DNA of 64,000 bases from Lelliottia jeotgali (GCA_002271215.1 CP018628.1:1612001-1676000); one strand, 5' to 3'; shown: positions 52,930-61,174, numbered from the stretch's first letter. The notes: generated from the letters alone by a model not told the origin. Made by a program: numbers and translations.

Positions 52930-52943
52930 TCAAAGAGAAAATC

Positions 52944-53528
52944 ATGAGAAAAATCGTTTCGTTTGTTCATGTGTCGCTGGATGGTTTTGTCGCTTCTACC
53001 GCGGAGGGCCCTGCGGGTCTGGACTGGATAAGCATTAGCCCCGACTTGTTTGAGTACGTGGAGCAGCGAATCCAGCAGACCGACACCGCCTTATATGGGC
53101 GCACCACCTACCAGATGATGGAGTCTTACTGGCCAACTGCTGCCGATAAGCCTGACGCCAGCCCGCATGACCATGCGCATTCGCGTTGGTATAAATCTGC
53201 CCACAAAGTGGTGTTGTCGAAAACGCTGTTGCCAAAAAATCACCCTGATACGCAAATTATCAGTAGCAATTTAAACGACGAAATCAACAAGCTCAGACAT
53301 AGCGCGGGCAGCGAAATCTTACTGTTTGGCAGTCCCTCAGCGACTCACACGCTAATGGCGGAAAACCTTATCGATGAGTATTGGCTCTTCGTCAATCCGA
53401 TTCTGCTGGGGCAAGGCATTCCCTTGTTCAAAAACATAAAAGACAGAACATCACTTATGCTGGTGAAGAGTAACGTTTTCCCGTCGGGCGTCGTGTGCCT
53501 GCAATACGAGGTGAAAAGAAATCAATGA
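52944..53528 (+). CDS. Dihydrofolate reductase-like (RibD C-terminal) family protein
   Basis: 194 residues. N-terminal RKIVSFVHVSLDGFVAS, ALYGRTTYQMMESYW and the nucleotide-binding EILLFGSPSATHTLM are typical of the DHFR-fold, RibD_C family (YyaP/YwjB-like). It is a predicted NAD(P)H-dependent reductase; the substrate is unknown and it is not the housekeeping FolA, which is shorter and differs in sequence. It lies in the accessory stretch between serT and the YebG-like gene, with no clear partner. Start ATG is preceded by AAAGAGAAA. Convergent with the YebG-like gene. Confidence 0.85.
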   Translation: MRKIVSFVHVSLDGFVASTAEGPAGLDWISISPDLFEYVEQRIQQTDTALYGRTTYQMMESYWPTAADKPDASPHDHAHSRWYKSAHKVVLSKTLLPKNHPDTQIISSNLNDEINKLRHSAGSEILLFGSPSATHTLMAENLIDEYWLFVNPILLGQGIPLFKNIKDRTSLMLVKSNVFPSGVVCLQYEVKRNQ

Positions 53529-53569
53529 TGCAGGGTTCTGCATGGGTGCCTGTTCTGAGGGAGGAGCAG

Positions 53570-53629
53570 ATGTCTAAAACTGCCGTCCTGAAACGTTGCG
53601 GCTCCCTTCAGACAGCAAAAAAGCCGTAA
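53570..53629 (+). CDS. Very short frame with a strong ribosome site (doubtful)
   Basis: GGGAGGAGCAG followed by ATG opens MSKTAVLKRCGSLQTAKKP and stops. The 19-codon frame runs into the terminator of the opposing YebG-like gene. It may be the 5' stub of a gene replaced by later rearrangement, or chance. No family recognised. Confidence 0.2.
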   Translation: MSKTAVLKRCGSLQTAKKP

Positions 53630-53648
53630 GCAGTTATCTGCTTACGGC
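53616..53648 (-). terminator. Terminator of the YebG-like gene
   Basis: Read leftward: GCCGTAAGCAG ATAA CTGCTTACGGC followed by TTTTTT. Confidence 0.88.
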
Positions 53649-53678
53649 GACAGGCTCGGTGATGATGTTTTCTGGCAA

Positions 53679-53996
53679 TCAGGCCGCTTTCACTGCTCTG
53701 ATTTTTTTAGCATTAACGGCATCGGATTCTGATTCATCTGCAACAACGGCGGCATTGGGTTCGGGAAGTTTGCTGGTACGCAGAATATGCTGCACGGTCT
53801 CTTTCTGCTCAGCGAGATAAAGACCAAGATTTTCAGCCTGCGTTTCATCCATTCCCATCTCGCTTTGCAACAGCCAGTCGGTGAACGCATCTGCCATATC
53901 AAGCAGCTTGTCGTGAGCGTCAGCTTCTTTCTTACTGGCAAAAGTCATTTTCTCTATACCTTTTCTTACGACAACAAATTTTGTTTCAACAGCCAT
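53679..53996 (-). CDS. YebG-family SOS protein
   Basis: 105 residues from the ATG at 53996 (MAVETKFVVVRKGIEKMTF); a start three codons upstream is possible. Clear relative of E. coli YebG (96 residues): SKKEADAHDKLLDMAD, LYLAEQKETVQHILRTSKLPEP and an acidic-to-basic tail (DESESDAVNAKKIRAVKAA) that differs. YebG is a LexA-regulated small protein of unclear function. E. coli yebG lies near purT, far from this site, so this is either a paralogue or a moved gene. A LexA box sits 14 bases upstream of the start, supporting true SOS control. Confidence 0.88.
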   Translation of the reverse strand: MAVETKFVVVRKGIEKMTFASKKEADAHDKLLDMADAFTDWLLQSEMGMDETQAENLGLYLAEQKETVQHILRTSKLPEPNAAVVADESESDAVNAKKIRAVKAA

Positions 53997-54009
53997 TATG
54001 CGCACCTCA

Positions 54010-54029
54010 TACTGTGTTTATATACAGCA
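54010..54029 (-). promoter_or_regulatory. LexA box of the YebG-like gene
   Basis: TACTGTGTTTATATACAGCA on the plus strand: CTGT-N8-ACAG core with near-perfect flanks. Immediately upstream of the start codon. Confidence 0.9.
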
Positions 54030-54072
54030 TATCAGTTCCGGATTTATGTTGCAGCTAAAAAGTGCTGACATT

Positions 54073-55053
54073 CTAGCGAGAAGGGGTCACCTTCGAAAAT
54101 CGTGCACTGATCGCATCACGTTCATAGCCCTGCGGCTGTGTCAGTATCTGATATAAATCAGGACGGCGACCGTGGATCCAGCGGCGTCCGGTGCTCATTG
54201 CAAGCAGGCTTAAATCCAGTTCAGCGCTCACCAGCACATTTTCAGCCGCCCAGGTTTCATTCACAATCCTTCCATATGGATCGAGGATCATGGCATTACC
54301 TGTTCGCACTTCGTCATCATCTGCACCGACACCGTTGCTGAAGAGAAGAAAGACTCCATTGTCATGTGCACGGGCAGGTAGCCAGCGCATGAGCCATTCC
54401 CGCCCGCTTGGCCCTTTGAAGGCGGCCGTAATTTCTTCCTTGCGCGTTTCCCGCTCCTCCCAGAGCGACAGTGGAATAGGCTTCATCGCGTGAGGACTGC
54501 GGGAATCGGTACCCCCCGTTTGATGCGGCGCGAGAAGAATATCGGCACCCAGCAACGCCGTAGCACGCACATTTTCGACCAGATTATTGTCCCAGCAAAT
54601 CAGGATGCCGACTTTCACTCCCCAGGGCGTATCAAAAACCGTAAAGCTGTCCCCGCTGCTGATGGCCGGATGTTCAAAAGCATGGAGCTTACGATGCGTA
54701 TGCATTGAACCGTCCGGCATACAGGCAACATACGCATTGTAAAGGCGGCCATCGTCGGCTTTTTCAATCAGACCGGCGCCAATAAGCATGTGATGTTTAA
54801 TCGCCAGAGAGCGAATTAACGCCAGGGAAGGGCTCCCGGCAATCGGCTCTGCCAGAGCGGACACTTCCGCTGCGGTGAGTTTGGGTACATGCCAGTAGCC
54901 GGTGATACACATTTCAGGAAAGGTGAGAATTTTCACCTGCTCAAGCGCCGCCTGTTCAATAAATTTCTCCATTATCAGCAGATTATATTTTTTGTTATTC
55001 GCCTGATGCTGAAACTGTACGGTTGCCGCCTTTAGGGATTGATGTTCGTTCAT
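54073..55053 (-). CDS. Nitrilase-superfamily carbon-nitrogen hydrolase
   Basis: 326 residues. The catalytic triad of the nitrilase superfamily is present: Glu47 (LTFPEMCI), Lys122 (HRKLHAFE) and Cys153 (GILICWDNNL). It hydrolyses a nitrile or amide C-N bond; the branch and substrate cannot be assigned. An insert before the last third (SLWEERETRKEEITAAFKGP) is unlike short amidases. The gene is divergent from a LysR regulator with 101 bp between starts, the usual layout for a regulated catabolic gene. The YebG-like gene lies downstream in the same direction. Confidence 0.85.
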   Translation of the reverse strand: MNEHQSLKAATVQFQHQANNKKYNLLIMEKFIEQAALEQVKILTFPEMCITGYWHVPKLTAAEVSALAEPIAGSPSLALIRSLAIKHHMLIGAGLIEKADDGRLYNAYVACMPDGSMHTHRKLHAFEHPAISSGDSFTVFDTPWGVKVGILICWDNNLVENVRATALLGADILLAPHQTGGTDSRSPHAMKPIPLSLWEERETRKEEITAAFKGPSGREWLMRWLPARAHDNGVFLLFSNGVGADDDEVRTGNAMILDPYGRIVNETWAAENVLVSAELDLSLLAMSTGRRWIHGRRPDLYQILTQPQGYERDAISARFSKVTPSR

Positions 55054-55154
55054 GATGCGTCTCCAGTTGTCATCGAGACTGAATTACATAACGCTTTCCG
55101 ATAACTGTATAATCAAAATATTTCTGATTTTAATAACTATCTGGAATGTAAAAA

Positions 55155-56033
55155 ATGAACATCCGGTTGCTTAAGGCCTTTGTGATACTGGCTGAAAAAG
55201 GAAATTATGCCGATGCGGCGCGGGCGCTGTTTATCTCGCAACCGGCCTTGACCAAACAGATTAATCTCCTCGAATCCCTGGTGAATATCTCTCTTTTTTC
55301 ACGAGGGCGTCACGGCGCAGTCCTGACGGCTGGCGGTAGACGTTTACTGCCAGAGGCTGAGAAAGTGGTCAGGCAGACCCAGTTATTGATGCAACATGCT
55401 GAGCGGGTATCAAAAGGGGTCGAGGGGCATATAAGTGTGGGGTTCGGTCTCTCAAGCTTTTATCTGGCACCACGTTGTATCGCTGACTTTCGTCGAGACT
55501 ATCCGGGAGTAGAGATGTCATTGACGGATCTTCCCTCCTTCCAGCAGTACGAGCTTTTACAAAATGATGAGCTTCAGGTCGGTTTTGTCAGGGTTCCGCC
55601 CCCCGTGGCGCTTGAATACCTGCCGTTATTTACCGAGCGGTTGGTTCTGGTTGCACCGGCAACATCGCCGACAATGTCTGCGGCTGAGTGGCTAACGAAA
55701 CGTCCCCTGTTGCGCCTTCATGATGAGCGGGGGCAGGGTTTGAATAGGCAGATCGACCGTTTTCTGCACGACAACGGTCTTTTCATCTCATCGACTCAAC
55801 TGACTGATGATATCCAGACTATCGTTGCGATGGTGATTGCGGGGATCGGTGTTGCCATTCTGCCGACCAGCGTTACGCATATCGCGCCCCCGGAACTGGT
55901 GATTATTCCGTTAACGGGAGAGTCAGTCAGCTGGAAGGTCGGCATCGCCTGGGACGCAAGCAAGGAGGATGTCATTCGCGACAACTTTATTGCCAGTATA
56001 CGAAAGGGTATTTCCGTCGATGGCGGGGAATGA
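55155..56033 (+). CDS. LysR-family transcriptional regulator
   Basis: 292 residues. N-terminal winged helix-turn-helix (NIRLLKAFVILAEKGNYADAARALFISQPALTKQINLLE) and a C-terminal effector domain. Divergent from the nitrilase-like gene, so it probably controls it and itself. Inducer unknown. The ATG at 55155 follows an AATGTAAAA stretch; the ribosome site is weak. Its end faces rarA across about 30 bp, with no strong terminator seen between the two. Confidence 0.88.
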   Translation: MNIRLLKAFVILAEKGNYADAARALFISQPALTKQINLLESLVNISLFSRGRHGAVLTAGGRRLLPEAEKVVRQTQLLMQHAERVSKGVEGHISVGFGLSSFYLAPRCIADFRRDYPGVEMSLTDLPSFQQYELLQNDELQVGFVRVPPPVALEYLPLFTERLVLVAPATSPTMSAAEWLTKRPLLRLHDERGQGLNRQIDRFLHDNGLFISSTQLTDDIQTIVAMVIAGIGVAILPTSVTHIAPPELVIIPLTGESVSWKVGIAWDASKEDVIRDNFIASIRKGISVDGGE

Positions 56034-56064
56034 TTCTTAAGGGAGCCACCCCGCTCGACCTGGA

Positions 56065-56418
56065 TTACTGACGTAGCGGCTGCGTTTCCGGCCCACCTAA
56101 ACTCCGCCGCCATGCCCCGGGTGCCTGACCATACTGGCGCTTAAAGCTGCGGTTGAAGGACTGCTGAGAGTCAAAGCCCAGGGCGATCGCCACGTTTAAA
56201 ATTGGTTCATCGCTGCGGGTTAAGCGCTCAACCGATTTTTGCAGCTTTTGCGCACGAATATACCCGGCGAGGGGATAACCGGTATGTTCTTTGAACAGGC
56301 GCTGGAGGTGCCATTTTGAGTAGCCGGATCGCCTGGCGACGGACTCAATGTCCAGACGGCTATCCAGGTTGTTGTCAATCCAGTCGAGTAAATCATGCAT
56401 AAATGCGCCAGTGTTCAT
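56065..56418 (-). CDS. rarA: AraC-family regulator RarA
   Basis: 117 residues from the ATG at 56418 (MNTGAFMHDLLDWIDNNL), preceded by GAGGGTAAC; an upstream ATG at 56466 lacks a ribosome site. Single-domain AraC activator of the MarA/RamA/SoxS type with two helix-turn-helices (SGYSKWHLQRLFKEHTGYPL and IALGFDSQQSFNRSFKRQYG). In Klebsiella RarA activates oqxAB and confers multidrug resistance. Divergent from oqxA, with 336 bp between starts. Related RamA/MarA families are alternatives, but the oqxAB linkage favours RarA. Confidence 0.87.
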   Translation of the reverse strand: MNTGAFMHDLLDWIDNNLDSRLDIESVARRSGYSKWHLQRLFKEHTGYPLAGYIRAQKLQKSVERLTRSDEPILNVAIALGFDSQQSFNRSFKRQYGQAPGAWRRSLGGPETQPLRQ

Positions 56419-56458
56419 CTGGTTACCCTCACACAGTCTGTCTAAAAGTATCTTTATC

Positions 56459-56518
56459 TGTTGCATTTAAAGGTGTCCCGTTTTTATATGAATTGCAAGT
56501 TTTATTGTTGCATTTAAA
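56459..56518. repeat. Two identical TGTTGCATTTAAA repeats upstream of rarA
   Basis: TGTTGCATTTAAA occurs at 56459-56471 and again at 56506-56518, with starts 47 bp apart. A related half, AATTGCAAGTT, lies between. They lie in the rarA-oqxA control region. Confidence 0.75.
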
Positions 56519-56565
56519 TCCTTGCGCCAAACGGGTCTTTTCTCTCTGACTCGAATAGCACATAA

Positions 56566-56610
56566 AGTGCAACAATTATTCTTGCACTTAGTTAAGCGCC
56601 TTCCTACAAT
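56566..56610 (+). promoter_or_regulatory. oqxA promoter with overlapping inverted repeat
   Basis: AGTGCAA (56566-56572), nine bases, TTGCACT (56582-56588) is a perfect 7-bp inverted repeat. Its right arm is the -35 of TTGCAC-N17-TACAAT (-10 at 56605-56610), the best promoter in the region. The predicted leader to oqxA is about 138 bases. The repeat could bind OqxR, the Rrf2 repressor, or RarA. Promoter and repeat are read from sequence; the binding partner is inference. Confidence 0.72.
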
Positions 56611-56754
56611 CGCCGCAAATAATGTATTCATTATTGTTACAGTTTTGTGGCGATGAACGGCACAAATGGCCCTTAAGCCAGCCCGGACAAAGGAAGTGGC
56701 GCGGCATCTCCCGCGGCGTCTTGTCCGGCGGCAACAATTACCGGAATAAAAATA

Positions 56755-57930
56755 ATGAGCCTGCAAAAAACCAGGGGTAACTTGCATCTGAGCGCGCTGG
56801 GGGTCATGTTGCTCGCCGTGCTGCTCGTCGGATGTGATAACAGTGTCGCGCAAAATGCTGCGCCACCTGCGCCTGCCGTCAGCGCGGCTGACGTGGTTGT
56901 GAAATCCATTAGCCAGTGGGATAGCTTTAACGGCCGGATTGAAGCGGTGGAAAGTGTTCAGTTACGTCCGCGCGTCTCCGGCTACATTGATAAAGTGAAT
57001 TACACCGACGGCCAGGAAGTGAAGAAGGGCGAGGTGCTGTTCACCATTGACGACAGAACCTATCGTGCGGCGCTGGAGCAGGCGCAGGCGGCGCTGGCGA
57101 GAGCCAAAACGCAGGCCAGCCTGGCGCAAAGCGAGGCTAACCGTACCAATAAACTGGTCAATACCAACGTGGTCTCCCGTGAAGAATGGGAGCAACGTCG
57201 TTCGGCTGCCACCCAGGCACAAGCCGACATTCGCGCAGCCCAGGCGACGGTAGACGCCGCACAACTCAACCTGGATTTCACCAAAGTCACCGCGCCTATT
57301 GAGGGTCGCGCCAGCCGGGCGTTGATCACCAGCGGTAATCTGGTCACTGCGGGTGATAGCGCCAGTGTGCTCACCACGCTGGTCTCGCAGAAAACGGTTT
57401 ACGTCTACTTTGACGTGGATGAGTCAACCTACCTTCACTATCAAAACCTCGCCCGCAGCGGGCAGGGTGCGTCCAGTCATCACACGGCGCTTCCGGTGGA
57501 AATAGGCCTGACGGGCGAGGACGGTTATCCCCATCAGGGCAAAGTGGATTTTCTGGATAATCAGTTAACGCCGAGTACCGGCACCATCCGGATGCGTGCG
57601 CTGCTGGATAACGCGCAGCGTCAGTTCACGCCTGGACTCTTTGCCCGTGTGCGCCTGCCGGGCAGCGCTGAATTTAAAGCCACATTGATTGACGATAAAG
57701 CGGTGCTGACCGATCAGGATCGCAAATACGTGTATATCGTGGATAAAGAAGGAAAAGCCCAGCGTCGCGACATTACGCAGGGGCGTCTGGCAGACGGTTT
57801 ACGCATCGTGCGGCAGGGGCTGAACCCTGGCGATAAAGTCATCGTCGAGGGTTTACAAAAAGTGTTCATGCCGGGGATGCCGGTTAACGCGAAAACCGTT
57901 GCCATGACCGGCAGTACCGCCCTTAACTGA
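56755..57930 (+). CDS. oqxA: RND efflux periplasmic adaptor OqxA
   Basis: 391-residue membrane-fusion lipoprotein: N-terminal hydrophobic signal with lipobox LLVGC (acylated Cys27). The barrel-sandwich and hairpin domains follow (VQLRPRVSGYIDKVNYTDGQEVKKGEVLF, then an alpha-helical hairpin rich in Ala and Gln at about 105-160). It links OqxB to TolC. OqxAB exports quinoxalines, fluoroquinolones, chloramphenicol and others; in Klebsiella and Enterobacter it is chromosomal. Followed by oqxB after 23 bp. Confidence 0.94.
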   Translation: MSLQKTRGNLHLSALGVMLLAVLLVGCDNSVAQNAAPPAPAVSAADVVVKSISQWDSFNGRIEAVESVQLRPRVSGYIDKVNYTDGQEVKKGEVLFTIDDRTYRAALEQAQAALARAKTQASLAQSEANRTNKLVNTNVVSREEWEQRRSAATQAQADIRAAQATVDAAQLNLDFTKVTAPIEGRASRALITSGNLVTAGDSASVLTTLVSQKTVYVYFDVDESTYLHYQNLARSGQGASSHHTALPVEIGLTGEDGYPHQGKVDFLDNQLTPSTGTIRMRALLDNAQRQFTPGLFARVRLPGSAEFKATLIDDKAVLTDQDRKYVYIVDKEGKAQRRDITQGRLADGLRIVRQGLNPGDKVIVEGLQKVFMPGMPVNAKTVAMTGSTALN

Positions 57931-57953
57931 TCCCTTACCTGAGAATCCGACCC

Positions 57954-60900
57954 ATGGACTTTTCCCGTTTTTTCATCGACAGGCCAATTTTTGCTGCCGT
58001 ACTGTCGATTCTGATTTTTATCACAGGACTGATCGCCATCCCGCTGTTGCCGGTGAGCGAATATCCTGACGTGGTGCCGCCAAGCGTTCAGGTACGCGCG
58101 GAGTACCCGGGCGCCAACCCGAAAGTGATTGCCGAGACCGTGGCGACGCCGCTGGAAGAGGCTATCAACGGCGTTGAAAACATGATGTACATGAAATCCG
58201 TCGCGGGCTCGGACGGCGTACTGGTGACCACCGTCACTTTCCGTCCGGGGACTGACCCCGATCAGGCGCAGGTCCAGGTGCAAAACCGGGTCGCACAGGC
58301 CGAGGCGCGTCTGCCGGAAGACGTGCGACGTTTAGGCATCACGACCCAGAAACAGTCGCCAACGCTCACGCTGGTGGTGCATCTGTTTTCGCCCAACGGT
58401 AAATACGACTCCCTGTATATGCGTAACTACGCCACACTGAAGGTGAAGGACGAGCTGGCGCGTCTGCCCGGCGTCGGCCAGATTCAGATATTCGGCTCGG
58501 GCGAATACGCCATGCGCATCTGGCTGGACCCCAACAAAGTGGCGGCACGCGGGTTGACCGCTTCGGATGTGATCACGGCGATGCAGGAACAGAACGTACA
58601 GGTTTCCGCCGGGCAGCTGGGCGCCGAACCGCTGCCGAAAGAGAGCGATTTCCTGATCTCCATTAACGCCCAGGGTCGTCTGCATACTGAAGAAGAGTTT
58701 GGCAACATTGTCCTGAAAACGACGCAGGACGGTACGGTTGTCCGCCTGCGCGACGTGGCGCGTATCGAAATGGGCTCCGGCAGCTATGCCCTGCGTTCTC
58801 AGCTGAACAACAAAGACGCGGTCGGGATTGGTATCTTCCAGTCTCCGGGGGCAAACGCCATTGATTTGTCTAACGCCGTACGCGCAAAAATGGACGAACT
58901 GTCCACGCGTTTCCCGGCAGATATGAAGTGGGCGGCACCTTACGATCCGACCGTTTTTGTACGCGATTCCATTCGTGCGGTGGTACAAACGCTGCTGGAA
59001 GCGGTGGTGCTGGTGGTTCTGGTCGTGATTCTGTTCCTGCAAACCTGGCGCGCGTCGATCATTCCATTGATCGCGGTGCCGGTCTCTGTCGTGGGGACGT
59101 TCAGCATTCTCTACCTGCTGGGCTTTTCACTTAACACCCTGAGTCTGTTCGGGCTGGTACTGGCTATCGGTATCGTGGTGGACGACGCCATCGTGGTGGT
59201 GGAAAACGTCGAGCGAAATATCGAAGAGGGCCTGACTCCACTTGCGGCGGCGCATCAGGCGATGCGTGAGGTTTCGGGGCCGATTATTGCGATTGCGCTG
59301 GTGCTGTGTGCGGTGTTTGTGCCGATGGCATTTCTTTCGGGCGTTACCGGGCAGTTCTACAAACAGTTTGCGGTGACGATCGCGATTTCAACGGTGATTT
59401 CCGCCATCAACTCGCTGACGCTTTCTCCGGCACTGGCGGCTCTGCTGTTAAAGCCACACGGCGCAGCGAAAGATTTTCCAACCCGGCTGATTGACCGTCT
59501 GTTCGGCTGGATTTTCCGTCCGTTTAACCGCTTTTTCCAGCGCAGCTCGCACGGCTATCAGGGGCTGGTGGGCAAAACGCTCGGACGGCGCGGCGCGGTA
59601 TTTGCGGTTTATCTGCTGCTGCTCTGTGCGGCGGGTGTGATCTTTAAAGCGGTACCCGGCGGCTTTATTCCGACGCAGGACAAGCTGTACCTGATTGGCG
59701 GCGTAAAAATGCCGGAAGGCTCGTCACTGGCGCGCACCGATGCGGTGATCCGCAAAATGAGCGAAATCGGAATGAACACCGAAGGCGTGGACTATGCGGT
59801 GGCGTTTCCAGGGCTGAACGCGTTGCAGTTCACCAATACGCCGAATACCGGAACGGTCTTCTTTGGCCTGAAACCTTTCGATCAGCGTAAACACTCTGCG
59901 GCGGAAATTAACGCTGAGATCAACGCGAAAATCGCGCAAATTCAGGAGGGCTTCGGTTTCTCCATCCTGCCGCCACCGATTTTAGGGCTGGGTCAGGGGT
60001 CGGGCTATTCGCTGTATATCCAGGATCGTGCGGGACTTGGGTATGGCGCGCTGCAAAACGCGGTGAACACGATGTCGGGGGCGATTATGCAAACGCCGGG
60101 GATGCATTTTCCGATCTCGACCTACCAGGCTAACGTGCCGCAGCTGGATGTGCAGGTCGATCGTGATAAGGCGAAAGCGCAGGGCGTGTTGCTGACCGAT
60201 CTTTTTGGGACGCTGCAAACCTATCTGGGCTCGTCGTACGTGAATGACTTCAACCAGTTTGGGCGTACCTGGCGCGTGATGGCGCAGGCCGATGGGCAGT
60301 TCCGTGACAGCGTGGAAGATATCGCTAATTTACGCACCCGTAATAACCAGGGCGAAATGGTGCCGATCGGCAGTATGGTGAACATCACGACCACCTACGG
60401 GCCGGACCCGGTGATTCGCTACAATGGTTATCCTGCGGCGGATCTCATTGGCGATGCCGATCCTCGCGTGCTCTCGTCCACGCAGGCCATGACGCAGCTC
60501 GAAGGCATGTCGAAGCAGATCCTGCCAAACGGGATGAACATTGAATGGACAGACCTGAGCTTCCAGCAGGCCACGCAAGGTAACACCGCGCTGATCGTCT
60601 TCCCGGTCGCCGTTCTGCTGGCGTTCCTGGTGCTGGCGGCGCTGTATGAAAGCTGGACGCTGCCGTTGGCGGTGATCCTTATCGTTCCGATGACGATGCT
60701 GTCCGCGCTGTTTGGCGTCTGGCTGACCGGGGGCGATAACAACGTGTTCGTGCAGGTGGGTCTGGTGGTACTGATGGGGCTTGCCTGTAAAAACGCGATT
60801 CTTATCGTGGAGTTTGCCCGCGAGCTGGAAATGCAGGGCAAAGGGATTATGGACGCCGCGCTGGAGGCCTGCCGCCTGCGTTTACGCCCGATTGTGATGA

Positions 60901-61106
60901 CCTCCATCGCCTTTATTGCCGGGACGATACCGCTGATCCTGGGCCACGGTGCAGGTGCGGAAGTGCGCGGCGTTACCGGGATTACCGTCTTTTCCGGGAT
61001 GCTGGGCGTGACGCTGTTTGGTTTGTTCCTGACACCAGTGTTCTACGTGACGCTGCGTAAATTCGTGACGCGCGGCAAAGTGGAAAGGGAAGTGCTGCCT
61101 GCGTAA
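57954..61106 (+). CDS. oqxB: RND multidrug efflux transporter OqxB
   Basis: 1,050 residues. Inner-membrane proton antiporter of the HAE1 family with twelve transmembrane helices (first DFSRFFIDRPIFAAVLSILI) and two large periplasmic loops. Proton-relay residues are Asp410 and Asp411 (GIVVDDAIVVVEN) in TM4 and Lys946 (LACKNAILIVEF) in TM10. Partner of OqxA and TolC. The frame is intact and the terminator at 61128 separates it from oqxR, which is convergent. Confidence 0.95.
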   Translation: MDFSRFFIDRPIFAAVLSILIFITGLIAIPLLPVSEYPDVVPPSVQVRAEYPGANPKVIAETVATPLEEAINGVENMMYMKSVAGSDGVLVTTVTFRPGTDPDQAQVQVQNRVAQAEARLPEDVRRLGITTQKQSPTLTLVVHLFSPNGKYDSLYMRNYATLKVKDELARLPGVGQIQIFGSGEYAMRIWLDPNKVAARGLTASDVITAMQEQNVQVSAGQLGAEPLPKESDFLISINAQGRLHTEEEFGNIVLKTTQDGTVVRLRDVARIEMGSGSYALRSQLNNKDAVGIGIFQSPGANAIDLSNAVRAKMDELSTRFPADMKWAAPYDPTVFVRDSIRAVVQTLLEAVVLVVLVVILFLQTWRASIIPLIAVPVSVVGTFSILYLLGFSLNTLSLFGLVLAIGIVVDDAIVVVENVERNIEEGLTPLAAAHQAMREVSGPIIAIALVLCAVFVPMAFLSGVTGQFYKQFAVTIAISTVISAINSLTLSPALAALLLKPHGAAKDFPTRLIDRLFGWIFRPFNRFFQRSSHGYQGLVGKTLGRRGAVFAVYLLLLCAAGVIFKAVPGGFIPTQDKLYLIGGVKMPEGSSLARTDAVIRKMSEIGMNTEGVDYAVAFPGLNALQFTNTPNTGTVFFGLKPFDQRKHSAAEINAEINAKIAQIQEGFGFSILPPPILGLGQGSGYSLYIQDRAGLGYGALQNAVNTMSGAIMQTPGMHFPISTYQANVPQLDVQVDRDKAKAQGVLLTDLFGTLQTYLGSSYVNDFNQFGRTWRVMAQADGQFRDSVEDIANLRTRNNQGEMVPIGSMVNITTTYGPDPVIRYNGYPAADLIGDADPRVLSSTQAMTQLEGMSKQILPNGMNIEWTDLSFQQATQGNTALIVFPVAVLLAFLVLAALYESWTLPLAVILIVPMTMLSALFGVWLTGGDNNVFVQVGLVVLMGLACKNAILIVEFARELEMQGKGIMDAALEACRLRLRPIVMTSIAFIAGTIPLILGHGAGAEVRGVTGITVFSGMLGVTLFGLFLTPVFYVTLRKFVTRGKVEREVLPA

Positions 61107-61127
61107 GGACCTTGCAGATAATAAAAA

Positions 61128-61158
61128 ACCGCCTTCAGAGTGAAGGCGGTTTTTTTTT
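61128..61158. terminator. Shared terminator of oqxB and oqxR
   Basis: ACCGCCTTCA GAG TGAAGGCGGT followed by eight Ts; the A run on the left serves leftward oqxR. Confidence 0.9.
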
Positions 61159-61174
61159 CGCAACAGGGAAAGCG

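Noticed and set aside
52944..53528. Trimethoprim-resistant dihydrofolate reductase (dfr)
   Set aside because: Sequence is of the RibD C-terminal-like family, longer than Dfr enzymes, without integron context.
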